From Halotalea alkalilenta DSM 17697 (lineage in GTDB: Bacteria > Pseudomonadota > Gammaproteobacteria > Pseudomonadales > Halomonadaceae), in the NCBI RefSeq assembly GCF_000621205.1, contig NZ_KK211229.1:19807-83806 (forward strand): a DNA stretch of 64,000 nt, given 5' to 3'. The translations under genes and the position numbers were made by a program. Of the stretch, positions 19,103 through 27,781 are shown one piece after another (position 1 is the first letter of the stretch; the number at the start of each line of letters is the position of its first letter). The notes below the pieces were generated by a model, which was given only the letters and a program-made list of their open reading frames with translations, did no database searches and had not been told where the DNA came from.

Positions 19103-20704
19103 TCAACCGAAGGCGCGCTGGGGGGAGGTCGAGGCTTCCGAAGAGGGATCTTCGAGCTCGCGCAGCACGTCGGGATCGGCGGGGAAGGTCGCGGAGAGAC
19201 CGCCGACATCGCGCAGCTCGACGCTGATCCCGCGCGCGGGGGCGTTGCGCGCGAATGCCTCGATGTCTTCGCGAATGTCGGGATCGACGTGGTTGGCCTG
19301 GCGTGCGTCGATGATCAGATAAGTGCCTGCCGCCACCTGCTCCAGCCGGCTACGCACCTCTTCGCGGTTGAGAAACGAGATGTCGGTGCGAAAGCGCAAC
19401 AGCGCATGATGCCCTTCCTGGGTGAACGAGACCGCCCGGCGATAGTTGGCGCGGATCATGAAGAACAGCCCGCAGAGTATGCCGACCAGCACACCCTTGA
19501 GCAGGTCCATCGCCATCACCCCGACTACCGTGGCGACGAACGGCACTACGCGATTGAAGCCCTTGCGGTACTGCTCGACCAGCATCTCCGGCTTGGCCAG
19601 CTTGTAGCCGGTGTGGACCAGGATCGCGGCGAGACAGGCCAGCGGCATCAGTTCGAGCATCGGCGCCAGCAGGGCGACGCTCGCCAGCAGCAGCAGGCCG
19701 TGCACCAGGCTCGCCATGCGCGTGCGCCCACCGGCCTGGACGTTGGCGGAGCTGCGCACGATCACCGCGGTGACCGGCAGCCCGCCGATCAGGCCGCTGA
19801 GCAGGTTGCCCACGCCCTGGGCCTTGAGCTCGCGGTGCGGCGGTGAATGACGCCGCTGCGGGTCGATCTTGTCGACCGCCTCGAGGCTCAGGAGGCTTTC
19901 GAGACTGGCGATCAGCGCCAGCGTCACCGCCACCATGTAGACCTCGGGGTCGAGCAGCCGGTCCAACGCGGGCATCTGCAGCTGGCCGAGGAACTCGCTC
20001 GCTCCGGCGAAACCCATCGCGTCGATCGGCAGGCCGATACGCTGGGCATCGCCCAGCGGGGCCATCAGGCTCGCCGGCATCAGTCGGTCGATCAGCACCG
20101 CGACCACGACCGCGACCAGCGGCGCGGGCAGGCGCCCGAGCACCGAGCCCTTGATCGAGGGACGCTCCCACAGCAGCAGGATCGCCAGTGAGACCAGCGC
20201 GATGGTCAGCGCGAGGCCAGAGCCCTGCTCGAACAGCGCGGTATCGAACAGACCGACTTCGGCGTCCTGGGCGATGCCGGCCATCAGCGGCAGCTGGTTG
20301 ATGATCAGGATGAGACCGATCGCTGCGAGCATGCCCTTGATCACCGAGCTGGGCACGAAGGCACCGATTCGGCCAAGGCGCAGGTAGCCGAAGACGATCT
20401 GCAATACCCCGGCGATCACCGTAGCCATCAGCAGGCCATCGAAGCCGAGGTTTTCTATCGCGGCGATCACGATCACCACCAGCCCCGCGGCCGGGCCACT
20501 GACGCTCAGTGCGGAACCGCTGGCCAGCGTGACCACCAGGCCACCGACGATGCCGGCGAGCAGCCCGGCGAGTGGCGGTGCGCCAGAGGCCATAGCGATG
20601 CCGAGACACAGCGGAATGGCGACCAGGAACACCACGATCCCAGCGGGAAGATCGTATTTCAGGTTGCGCAATGGGTGATCGGGCGACACTTGGGTATCAC
20701 TCAT
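19103..20704 (-). CDS. SulP-family anion (probable bicarbonate) transporter
   Basis: A 533-residue membrane protein. Residues about 1-400 hold the SulP transport domain with many hydrophobic segments: the opening 'NLKYDLPAGIVVFLVAIPLC', a 'SGPAAGLVVIVIAAI' segment, and the middle 'NLLSGLIGGLPVTAVIVRSS'. The C-terminal 100 residues form a STAS domain (YLIIDARQANHVDPDIREDI). AAGGAG precedes the ATG. The upstream neighbour is a beta-carbonic anhydrase read in the same direction, a pairing typical of bicarbonate-importing SulP proteins. Sulfate or another anion cannot be excluded by sequence. Confidence 0.85.
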   Translation of the reverse strand: MSDTQVSPDHPLRNLKYDLPAGIVVFLVAIPLCLGIAMASGAPPLAGLLAGIVGGLVVTLASGSALSVSGPAAGLVVIVIAAIENLGFDGLLMATVIAGVLQIVFGYLRLGRIGAFVPSSVIKGMLAAIGLILIINQLPLMAGIAQDAEVGLFDTALFEQGSGLALTIALVSLAILLLWERPSIKGSVLGRLPAPLVAVVVAVLIDRLMPASLMAPLGDAQRIGLPIDAMGFAGASEFLGQLQMPALDRLLDPEVYMVAVTLALIASLESLLSLEAVDKIDPQRRHSPPHRELKAQGVGNLLSGLIGGLPVTAVIVRSSANVQAGGRTRMASLVHGLLLLASVALLAPMLELMPLACLAAILVHTGYKLAKPEMLVEQYRKGFNRVVPFVATVVGVMAMDLLKGVLVGILCGLFFMIRANYRRAVSFTQEGHHALLRFRTDISFLNREEVRSRLEQVAAGTYLIIDARQANHVDPDIREDIEAFARNAPARGISVELRDVGGLSATFPADPDVLRELEDPSSEASTSPQRAFG

Positions 20705-20756
20705 CGAAAGACTCCTTGTCGCGCGGCCATGAACGGACGATAGGACGAGACGACGT

Positions 20757-21398
20757 TCATTCGCTGAGCGCCATGGCCGAAGAAGCCATGAAGCTGTGCG
20801 CGGAGCCCGGCGGCCAGCGCACCAGTTCGCGCAGCTGGCCGCTTTCCAACGCGTACATCATGCCGTGCAGGGTCGGGCCACGCTGCTCCTCGTGCGCCTT
20901 CTTGATCAGTGGCAACCGAGCCAGCAGTTCGATCTGGGCCCGGACGTTGAGCTCGGAGAGCATGGTCACGCGGTCTCGCTCGGCGAGGGGGTGGAGCGTG
21001 TCGACATGGGCATCGCGCAGCTGCCGGATCGGCTCGAGGTGGCGATCGACGTGAGGCAGCCCGGTCTGCTGCGGACTCAGGGCGGCCTGGATACCGCCGC
21101 AGCGATGGTGGCCACAGACCACGATGTGCTCGACCTGAAGCACCTCGATCGCGTACTCCAGCACGCTGCGGCTGCTGTCTCCTTCGGCGACGACGTTGGC
21201 AATGTTGCGATGGACGAACAGTTCGCCCGGCTCGGCGTTGCAGATCTGCTCTGCCGGCACTCGGCTGTCGGCGCAGCCGATCCATAGCACCCGGGGTGAC
21301 TGACCGGCGCTGAGCCGTTCGAACAGCTCGGGGTCATAGGCGCGGTTCTCCTGCGCCCAAGCACGGTTCTCAAGCAGCAATCGATCGATGAAGTCCAT
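20757..21398 (-). CDS. can: Beta-carbonic anhydrase
   Basis: A 213-residue zinc enzyme interconverting CO2 and bicarbonate. Zinc ligands C42, H97 and C100 are all present (WIGCADSRVPAE, VVCGHHRCGG), with D44 and R46 forming the catalytic dyad. Length and motifs match the Can/CynT class. ATG 21398 with AAGGAG upstream is preferred over an in-frame extension of 27 codons. The SulP gene follows after 52 bp, so both are probably one transcript. The region upstream is a long AT-rich stretch, likely holding the promoter. Confidence 0.9.
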   Translation of the reverse strand: MDFIDRLLLENRAWAQENRAYDPELFERLSAGQSPRVLWIGCADSRVPAEQICNAEPGELFVHRNIANVVAEGDSSRSVLEYAIEVLQVEHIVVCGHHRCGGIQAALSPQQTGLPHVDRHLEPIRQLRDAHVDTLHPLAERDRVTMLSELNVRAQIELLARLPLIKKAHEEQRGPTLHGMMYALESGQLRELVRWPPGSAHSFMASSAMALSE

Positions 21399-21529
21399 GA
21401 CTCGGCTCTCCTTGGAAATAGGGTCGGTCCGACGTTCGCGATGAAATCCGGTAGTGCAGGCCCGATCTCTGGGTCGCACGAATTCGCCGTTGGCAACGTG
21501 GTTGGGAAGCGCTGCTTTCGTCCAACAAC

Positions 21530-21762
21530 CTATGGAGGAATCATGCTAGTACGACCTTGGTCGCAGAGAAATTAAGGCGTGATTAGCGTTTTCATCACTG
21601 TCATAAAGGGGAGTCGACCTTTTTGTAACGCTAGTTTTCATTCAAACTTAAATTACGCACAACACCATGATTACAAAGGAAAAACCATTAAGTAATAAAA
21701 CCACAAGAAAGGGCCGGTATAAATATTGAAACCTACCGACACACGCCGTTAATAACTCTACT
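21530..21762. other. AT-rich gene-poor island upstream of can
   Basis: Composition drops sharply from the GC-rich norm to mostly A/T over about 230 bp. No convincing gene is seen. Two tiny frames occur: 10 codons from ATG 21543 behind a GGAGG, and 20 lysine/arginine-rich codons at 21667-21729 without a ribosome site. The stretch may be the can promoter region, an unrecognised small RNA, or a remnant of transferred DNA. From 21399 to 21529 I see nothing beyond leader sequence. Confidence 0.45.
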
Positions 21763-21797
21763 GAGGAAATGTCCCAAAGTGCCTGGGACATTTCCTC
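21763..21797. terminator. Perfect 14-bp hairpin after the kinase-like gene
   Basis: GAGGAAATGTCCCA and TGGGACATTTCCTC pair without mismatch around a 7-nt loop. It lies 57 bp past the stop of the minus-strand kinase-like gene. No U-run follows on that strand, so it is either an atypical terminator or an RNA structure belonging to the AT-rich island. Confidence 0.6.
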
Positions 21798-21853
21798 ATT
21801 AGCGGAGCTCGACGCGTCGAAAGTGACGGAAAACGAAGGAAAAATCAGCGGGA

Positions 21854-23014
21854 TCAGCTCAGCCGCAGGTGCTCTCGGATCAGCGCGACCAGGGTGACGT
21901 TGGCATCGCGCGCGGTGGTGTCGAGCTGGATCAGGTGGATCCGTTCGTCCTCTTCGAACGGCTCGAACTGGGCAAGCTGCTCGTCGAGCACCTTGAAAGC
22001 TAGCTCCGGGCGCTCCTGGCGACGGTTCGAGCGGCGGGAAATCCGCGCCTCGAGCGTCGCGCGGTCGGCCTGGAAATTGACCATCAGCGTCGCCAGTCCG
22101 CGCGACTGCGCCTCGTTGCGCAGCAGGTCACGCTGCTCGCGCTTGAGGCAGGTGGCGTCGATGTAGACCGGGTAGCTCGCCTCCAGCAGGGCGCCGGTGA
22201 TCTTCGCCAACCGCGCATAGGTTTCAGCGGTGATCTCCGGGTCGTACTCGCCGAGCACAGGTAAGCCGGCAGCGGCGCGCTCGTCGAGCAACCGCTGGCG
22301 CTCGACGTTGGAGCGCACCCGGATACCGGCGAGCTCGCGCATCGCTGCCTGAGTGAAACGGCTCTTGCCGCTGCCGATCACCCCCACCCCGAGCAGCAGG
22401 TAGGGCACCCGGAACTCGGCGATGTAAATGGTCGTCTCGATGTAGCGACGCAGCGCCAGCGGCTGGTCGATCACCTCTTCGGCGCGACGCAGCGCATAGT
22501 AGACCGCGGCGTAGTCGAACAGCCGCATCATCTCGAAGTCACCGCAGCCCTCGAGATAGCGATCGACCACTTCGTTGGCCAGCGGCAGGCCATCGAGGGT
22601 GAGAATGTCGCAGCAGACCGCGACGAGCTCGAGGCAGACGTCGCCTTCGACCACTTCGCCGACCGGCACGCTCAGGCCGAGCTGGCGGCGCTTCTCGAGC
22701 GCACCGTGCATCCGCGCGAAGGCCTCGACCGCCCAGTAGCCGAGCTGCTCGAGTTCTTCCGCGTAGGCACCGGTGGCGGGATGCGCGCAGAGGCGCTCGA
22801 GCGAGGCGAGCATCGCCTGGTCGAGACGTTGGTAGGGCGGTTCGGCCACGGCCTTGGGCCGGTCGCGCTGGGCGAGCATGCGTTCGGCGATCTGGTGGCA
22901 CAGTTCGATCAGCTGGTCGCAATCGAGCCGATCGGCCTCGGTGAGGCACTCGGCATCGAGTACGCCGTGACGGTGGAGAGCCTCGAACAAAGGCTGGCGC
23001 GAAGGCTGAGTCAA
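21854..23014 (-). CDS. P-loop kinase-like ATPase (AAA_33 / COG0645 type)
   Basis: A 386-residue soluble protein. The C-terminal half is a predicted P-loop kinase: Walker A GVIGSGKS at about residue 213, then 'YPVYIDATCLKREQRDLL' and a lid-like 'EARISRRSNRRQERPE'. The N-terminal half resembles the region preceding this kinase in COG2187/COG0645 fusion proteins (DVCLELVAVCCDILTLDG...DRYLEGCGDFEMMRLFDYAAVYYALRR, shown in part). It is shorter than the usual roughly 500-residue fusions, so the first part of the phosphotransferase-like domain seems missing or diverged. Start TTG 23014 has AGGAG 8 nt upstream. The substrate is unknown. Confidence 0.65.
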   Translation of the reverse strand: MTQPSRQPLFEALHRHGVLDAECLTEADRLDCDQLIELCHQIAERMLAQRDRPKAVAEPPYQRLDQAMLASLERLCAHPATGAYAEELEQLGYWAVEAFARMHGALEKRRQLGLSVPVGEVVEGDVCLELVAVCCDILTLDGLPLANEVVDRYLEGCGDFEMMRLFDYAAVYYALRRAEEVIDQPLALRRYIETTIYIAEFRVPYLLLGVGVIGSGKSRFTQAAMRELAGIRVRSNVERQRLLDERAAAGLPVLGEYDPEITAETYARLAKITGALLEASYPVYIDATCLKREQRDLLRNEAQSRGLATLMVNFQADRATLEARISRRSNRRQERPELAFKVLDEQLAQFEPFEEDERIHLIQLDTTARDANVTLVALIREHLRLS

Positions 23015-23187
23015 GTTCTAGCTCCTGGCTGGGATAGGCCCCTGGCGGCCTTTGACTGTCGAGATGAAGGTTCAAGACGCAACGCGTCGATTGGCTCAAG
23101 TCTATCGAAAAAGCGCGTCTGCGACTCCCTCCTTGCCATCGCTTCCAAACCACCTTTTCGACCAACGCCACTTTCAGCGCCCTGGGA

Positions 23188-24468
23188 TCAGAGCACGGCG
23201 AAAGCCTTCGCCGCCGCTTGAAGGGTCGCGCTGATCTCGGCATCACCATGGGCGCTGGAGATGAACCCTGCTTCGTAGTTGGACGGCGCCAGGTAGACCC
23301 CCTGGTCGAGCATCAGCGAGAAGAAGCGCCGGAAGCGCTCGGTATCGCAGGCGGTGGCGGCGGCGAAGTCGTCGACCGCCGGCTGGTCGGTGAAGAACAG
23401 CCCGAACATGCCGCCGACCTGGTGGGTCAGCAGAGCTATCCCTGCTTCCCGCGCAAGCCGCTCGAGACCCTCGCAGAGCTCGGCCGCTCGAGCGGAAAGC
23501 GCCGCATGGAACCCCTCGGCGCGCACCTTGCCGAGCAGGGTGATCCCCGCAGCCATCGCGAGCGGATTACCCGACAGCGTGCCGGCCTGGTAGACCGGGC
23601 CGAGCGGCGAGATTCTGCTCATGATCTCGCGCTTGCCGCCGAAGGCGCCGACCGGCATGCCGCCGCCGACGATCTTGCCGAGGCAGGTCAGGTCGGGAGT
23701 GATGCCGTAGTGCGCCTGGGCACCACCGAGCGCGACGCGAAAGCCGGTCATCACCTCATCGAAGATCAGCACCGCGCCGCTTGCGTCGCAGACCTCACGC
23801 AGGGTCTCGAGGAAGCCTGTCAGCGGCGGGATGCAGTTCATGTTGCCGGCCACGGGTTCTACGATGATGCAGGCGATCTCCTCTCCGCGCGCAGCGAACA
23901 GCTCGCGCACCGCGTCGATATCGTTGTAGCTGAGCGTCAGGGTGTGCTCGGCCAGCGAAGCGGGCACGCCAGGGGAGCTCGGCTCGCCGTGGGTCAAGGC
24001 GCCGGAGCCGGCCTTGACCAGCAGCGAATCGGCGTGGCCGTGGTAGCAGCCTTCGAACTTGACGATCGCGTCCCGGCCGGTGAAGCCGCGGGCGAGGCGG
24101 ATCGCCGACATCGTCGCCTCGGTGCCGGAGTTGACCATCCGTACCATCTCGACCGACGGCATGATCTCGCAGATCAGATCCGCCATGGTGGTCTCGATCG
24201 CGGTCGGGGTACCGAAGGAGAGGCCGTCATCGAGACGCTCGCGCACTGCGGCGAGCACGTCGGCGTCGGCATGGCCGGTGATCATCGGTCCCCAGGAGCC
24301 GACGTAGTCGATGTAGCGCTTGCCCTCGACGTCATAGAGATAGGCGCCCTTGGCACGCTCGATGAACACCGGCGCCCGATCGAGCCCCTTGAAAGCGCGC
24401 ACCGGCGAATTGACCCCTCCAGGAATGTGGCGCTGGGCGAGATCGAAGAGCTGCTGGGAGGTGGTCAT
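23188..24468 (-). CDS. hemL: Glutamate-1-semialdehyde 2,1-aminomutase
   Basis: A 426-residue PLP enzyme making 5-aminolevulinate from glutamate-1-semialdehyde in the C5 haem pathway. Family marks are '[16 protein letters not shown]' at the start, '[18 protein letters not shown]', 'DEVMTGFR', the PLP lysine in '[16 protein letters not shown]', and '[13 protein letters not shown]'. ATG 24468 gives the standard N-terminus; an upstream in-frame extension of 26 codons lacks support. It is the last gene of a hemJ-thiD-thiE-hemL run, so two haem-pathway genes flank the thiamine pair. Confidence 0.95.
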   Translation of the reverse strand: MTTSQQLFDLAQRHIPGGVNSPVRAFKGLDRAPVFIERAKGAYLYDVEGKRYIDYVGSWGPMITGHADADVLAAVRERLDDGLSFGTPTAIETTMADLICEIMPSVEMVRMVNSGTEATMSAIRLARGFTGRDAIVKFEGCYHGHADSLLVKAGSGALTHGEPSSPGVPASLAEHTLTLSYNDIDAVRELFAARGEEIACIIVEPVAGNMNCIPPLTGFLETLREVCDASGAVLIFDEVMTGFRVALGGAQAHYGITPDLTCLGKIVGGGMPVGAFGGKREIMSRISPLGPVYQAGTLSGNPLAMAAGITLLGKVRAEGFHAALSARAAELCEGLERLAREAGIALLTHQVGGMFGLFFTDQPAVDDFAAATACDTERFRRFFSLMLDQGVYLAPSNYEAGFISSAHGDAEISATLQAAAKAFAVL

Positions 24469-24591
24469 CGTCGATTCCTGCAAATGTTGGGCTGGAGAAT
24501 GAAGCGGCGGCGCAAAACCACCGGGAGACCAGAGCGAGTACGCCATACTGTCGGCCAGTCTCGCACAGAGTGCGGAGGGCGAAAAACCGCC

Positions 24592-25233
24592 CTAGCGGGC
24601 TTCGCGCAGACCGACCACCGCGCGGGCCGGATCCTCGGCGGCGAACACCGCGTGCACCACAGCGATCAGATCCGCGCCGGCGCGGCGCACAATGGCGGCG
24701 TTGCTATGGTCGATACCGCCGATCGCAACGCAGGGCAGCCCCAGCGCTCGCGCTTCGCCGAGCAGCTCGAGCGAGGCCGGCGGTGCCTCTGGCTTGGTGC
24801 GTGAAGCGAAGAAGCGGCCGAAGGCGAGATAGCTTGCGCCCTCTTCGCGAGCGCGACGGGCGAGTTCGAGGCTCGCATGGCAGGTCGCACCGATGATCGC
24901 CTGCTCGCCGAGCAGCGCGCGGGCGGCAGCGATGGAGCCATCCTGCTGGCCGAGGTGAACGCCGACGCCCAGCCGCGCCGCGAGCGCCAGATCGTCATTG
25001 ATGATCAGCGCGACCCCATGGGCGGCGCAGCGCGCCGCGAGCCCGCGTGCCTGGCGTTCACGCCGGACTTGGTCGTTCGACTTGTCGCGGTACTGAAGCA
25101 GCGCCAAGCCGCCTTCGAGCGCAGCCTCGACCGCGGCGAAGAGTCGTTCGTCGTCGGGGGTCAGCCCGCTGTCGGTGATCGCGTAGACGCCGCGGCGCCA
25201 ATTTCGATACTGCTTGCCATTCTCTGGATTCAA
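24592..25233 (-). CDS. thiE: Thiamine-phosphate synthase
   Basis: A 213-residue TIM-barrel enzyme joining HMP pyrophosphate and the thiazole phosphate. Motifs: 'GVYAITDSG' strand, 'LLQYRDKS', 'INDDLALA', 'GVHLGQQDG', 'GATCH', '[13 protein letters not shown]' and 'CVAIGGID'. The usual GP in 'FGPxxxTxTK' is changed to GRFFASRTK. The start is TTG 25233, directly after AGGAGG with 6-nt spacing, overlapping the thiD stop as TTGA. A longer in-frame ATG upstream would lie inside thiD and is rejected. Tight coupling with thiD ensures balanced synthesis. Confidence 0.92.
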   Translation of the reverse strand: MNPENGKQYRNWRRGVYAITDSGLTPDDERLFAAVEAALEGGLALLQYRDKSNDQVRRERQARGLAARCAAHGVALIINDDLALAARLGVGVHLGQQDGSIAAARALLGEQAIIGATCHASLELARRAREEGASYLAFGRFFASRTKPEAPPASLELLGEARALGLPCVAIGGIDHSNAAIVRRAGADLIAVVHAVFAAEDPARAVVGLREAR

Positions 25234-26012
25234 GGCGCCCTCCTCGCTGGCCAACGCTCCGGCAGCCGCTGGCCGCGGCCAAGGGCGTGGCTCGCGGCCA
25301 GCGCATCCCAAGTGAAGCGCTGGGCGATCTCGCAAGCGCGTTCGAGCGACTCTCCCGCCGCCAGCGCCACCGCCAGCCGAGAGGCCAAAGTACAGCCGGA
25401 GCCGTGGTAGCGGCCCGGCAGCCGGGGCCACTGCCATCGAAGTGGCGAGGAGCCGGCGCGATGGAGCACGTGCTCGATCGTGTCGCCGGCGGTTTCTCCC
25501 GGCAGCGGGTCCGTACCGGTGACCAGCACGGCCGGCCCCTCGGTGCAGAGCGCCATCGCGCGGGAGGCATCGTCGTCGTATTCAGCGGCCAGACGGGCGA
25601 GTTCGCAACGGTTGGGCGTGGTGATCGTCGCCCGTGGCAGCAGCCTGCGCCGGCAGGCGGCGACCAGCGCCTGCCCCGACAGCTCACTGCCACCTCCAGC
25701 CTTGAATACCGGGTCGACCACCAGCGGCAGACCGGGATGGAGATCGAGAAACGATAAAAGCGCCTCGAGGGTGCCGAGACTCGAGAGCAGCCCGACCTTG
25801 ACCGCCGCGACGGGTACGTCGGCACTGATCCGCAGCGCCGCCTCGAGCAGGTAGCCAGGGTCGACCGGCACGACTCGCGCGACGTCGTGGGTATCCTGCA
25901 CGGTCAGCGCGGTGGGCACGCTCAGCGCCCAGCCGCCGCCCGCGCGGATCGCCTCGAGGTCGGCGCCGAGCCCGGCTCCGTTGCTCGGATCGAGCCCAGC
26001 GAACACCAGCAC
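25230..26012 (-). CDS. thiD: Hydroxymethylpyrimidine/phosphomethylpyrimidine kinase
   Basis: A 260-residue ribokinase-fold enzyme phosphorylating HMP and HMP-P for thiamine synthesis. Key parts: '[19 protein letters not shown]' at the N-terminus (SNGAG in place of the common SGGAG), '[20 protein letters not shown]', '[10 protein letters not shown]', and the catalytic '[20 protein letters not shown]'. The first possible start in frame near the expected N-terminus is GTG 26012. No good ribosome site precedes it, so the exact start is uncertain. Its stop overlaps the thiE start. Confidence 0.9.
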   Translation of the reverse strand: MLVFAGLDPSNGAGLGADLEAIRAGGGWALSVPTALTVQDTHDVARVVPVDPGYLLEAALRISADVPVAAVKVGLLSSLGTLEALLSFLDLHPGLPLVVDPVFKAGGGSELSGQALVAACRRRLLPRATITTPNRCELARLAAEYDDDASRAMALCTEGPAVLVTGTDPLPGETAGDTIEHVLHRAGSSPLRWQWPRLPGRYHGSGCTLASRLAVALAAGESLERACEIAQRFTWDALAASHALGRGQRLPERWPARRAP

Positions 26013-26047
26013 CGCCGGCGGCCGCGCGCGGCTGTCGAACGAGCGGC

Positions 26048-26479
26048 TCAGAACGGCTGCACCACGCTGAGGATCACCACCGCTACGGTGATCACCACCG
26101 GCACCAGGGCGAAGATCTTGTAGAACATGGGCTTTCTACCTTGATTGCTACGCAGCCGGCGCATCAGCCCGAGGCACATATGGTGATAGCCGATCAGCAG
26201 CACCACCAGTACCAGCTTGACGTAGAACCACGCCGAGCCGAGGAAGTAGCCGGGATTGGTCAACGCAAGCGAAATCCCGAGCAACAGGGTGACGATCATC
26301 GCCGGGTTCATCGCCAGCCGGTAGAGCTTGCGCTCCATCACCTCGAAGCGATGGGCGCCCTGCTCGTCTTGCTGGCGCAGCGCGTAGGCGTGGTAGATGA
26401 AAAGACGCGGCAGGTAGAACAATGCCGCGAACCAGAGAATCAGCGCCAGGATGTGCAATGCCAAAAGCCAAGCGGTCAT
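26048..26479 (-). CDS. hemJ: Protoporphyrinogen oxidase HemJ
   Basis: A 143-residue inner-membrane protein with four hydrophobic segments, matching the HemJ (UPF0093) family that oxidises protoporphyrinogen IX. Marks are H9 in 'LALHILALILWFAALFYLPR', the 'ERKLYRLAMNPAM' loop, and 'WFYVKLVLVVLLIGYHHMC'. ATG 26479 with GGGAG upstream is chosen over an in-frame TTG four codons earlier. It is the first gene of the minus-strand hemJ-thiD-thiE-hemL run. The 287 bp to the divergent erpA hold both promoters; I see no further gene there. Confidence 0.9.
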   Translation of the reverse strand: MTAWLLALHILALILWFAALFYLPRLFIYHAYALRQQDEQGAHRFEVMERKLYRLAMNPAMIVTLLLGISLALTNPGYFLGSAWFYVKLVLVVLLIGYHHMCLGLMRRLRSNQGRKPMFYKIFALVPVVITVAVVILSVVQPF

Positions 26480-26766
26480 TCGGACTCCCAATCCAGTATC
26501 GGTCCAGCACCAACGGTCGGTGACGCCGGCGTACCGCCGGTCTTATCGAAATCCAACGCGCTTGCCGCGCCCGCGCTCGACCTGGGAACACGGCCGACGA
26601 TGAACGGGCTGCGCGCCTCGTCATCATAACGGAAAGCGACCTGCCCGGCGGCCACGATGACGCCAGCCGGCGCAGCGAAATGCTACACTATCTCCCATTC
26701 TGCGATGGATGAGGCCGCAGCGACGTCCGCCCAGCGCCATCGCACCACCTGTCCAGGAGGCTACGC

Positions 26767-27120
26767 ATGAGTGGCGCCGAAACCTTCATCCCGACTCCGC
26801 TGATCCTCACCGATCGCGCCGCGGCGCGGGTGCGCCAGCTGGCGCAAGCAGAGCACAACCCCGCGCTCAAGCTGCGCGTATACGTCACCGGAGGCGGCTG
26901 CTCCGGTTTCCAGTACGGCTTCGACTTCAGCGACGAGGTCCAGGAAGACGACACCGTGATCGAAAACGGCGGCGTCTCGCTGCTGGTCGATCCGTTGAGC
27001 TACCAGTACCTGGTCGGCTCCACGGTGGACTTCGAGGAGGGCCTCGCCGGTGCCCGCTTCCTGATCCAGAACCCCAACGCCACCACCACCTGCGGCTGCG
27101 GGATCTCCTTCACCGTCTGA
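26767..27120 (+). CDS. erpA: Iron-sulfur cluster insertion protein ErpA
   Basis: A 117-residue A-type carrier delivering Fe-S clusters to target enzymes, including those of isoprenoid synthesis. The three cluster cysteines are C45 (GGGCSGF) and C109/C111 (TTCGCGISF). The N-terminal extension ([19 protein letters not shown]) and the length fit ErpA better than IscA. GGAGG precedes the ATG. It is the last gene before the probable replication origin and is transcribed toward it. Confidence 0.93.
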   Translation: MSGAETFIPTPLILTDRAAARVRQLAQAEHNPALKLRVYVTGGGCSGFQYGFDFSDEVQEDDTVIENGGVSLLVDPLSYQYLVGSTVDFEEGLAGARFLIQNPNATTTCGCGISFTV

Positions 27121-27264
27121 TCCCCTCTTACCCATCGCGCGGGCGCAATGCCCGCGTCGAGTACCCTCGTCTTTCCTCTCTTAACTTCTCAAGACTCAGC
27201 GCCTCAAGACGCCCGGCTTACGTCGGCTCGATCCAGCGCAGCCCGGAATCCGCGGATATCCGGC

Positions 27265-27661
27265 TGTGGACAAGTTTTTTTCCCCGACCCCCGATATCGG
27301 CCTACAGCCCACGGCAGCGCTGGCCGCGTACCAGCTTGACGTGGACGTGAACGAAAACGATGACAAGCAGGGTATGCGCCGGTTGAAAACAGGGGCACAA
27401 CTCGGGGTGTGGACAACCATGCATCTTGTCCACAGGCCGCACACCGGCCGCACCCAGCCGGTGCGCCACTTTCCATCACTGTAGCGAACAGGCTAAGTTT
27501 ATGTAGAGAAAGGATAAAAGTCGGTTTTCCACAGAAAAACCGCTGCTCAGTAGTCACTACTACAACAAAACTTCTTTAAATAAATCCTTTTTCTTATTTT
27601 TGTTTAGTAAATGAATCCAAGCTCGAGACGAGGTGTGGAAAACCCCTGACGGTTACCCACA
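27265..27661. other. oriC: Probable chromosomal replication origin (oriC)
   Basis: Six DnaA-box-like 9-mers of the TTWTNCACA type or one mismatch away lie in about 400 bp without a gene. TGTGGACAA is at 27265-27273 and 27408-27416, TTGTCCACA at 27426-27434, TTTTCCACA at 27525-27533, TGTGGAAAA at 27634-27642 and TTACCCACA at 27653-27661. Between the inner boxes, 27555-27615 is strongly AT-rich (a candidate unwinding element). The site lies directly upstream of mnmG-rsmG-parA-parB, as in E. coli oriC. No GATC site is seen within the span. Confidence 0.75.
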
Positions 27662-27674
27662 GGCGCGCTATAAT
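27646..27674 (+). promoter_or_regulatory. mnmG promoter overlapping oriC DnaA boxes
   Basis: CTGACG (27646-27651) and TATAAT (27669-27674) are separated by 17 bp. The DnaA box TTACCCACA at 27653-27661 lies entirely in the spacer and another ends 4 bp upstream of the -35. The leader to GTG 27782 is about 100 nt. Confidence 0.65.
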
Positions 27675-27781
27675 GCGCGGCCTAATCCCCAGCGCACCGC
27701 ATGCCTTCCGCCTTACGCGAACGGCAGGATCGACCCTCTCCGGCATGCTCCAGCGCCCCGACAGTCTTTCGAGGTACTACC

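Noticed and set aside
21543-21575. 10-codon frame after GGAGG at the left edge of the AT-rich island
   Set aside because: It could be a leader peptide, but there is no downstream plus-strand gene for it to control; kept only as part of the island description.
21667-21729. 20-codon lysine/arginine-rich frame in the AT-rich island
   Set aside because: No Shine-Dalgarno and no recognisable family; short AT-rich frames occur by chance.
23218-24804. 528-codon plus-strand frame opposite hemL and thiE
   Set aside because: Antisense to two core biosynthetic genes; rich in Arg/His/Gly with no recognisable domain.
24469-25229. TPP riboswitch for the thiamine genes
   Set aside because: thiD and thiE follow hemJ within a few tens of bases; no leader long enough or with TPP-aptamer motifs exists.
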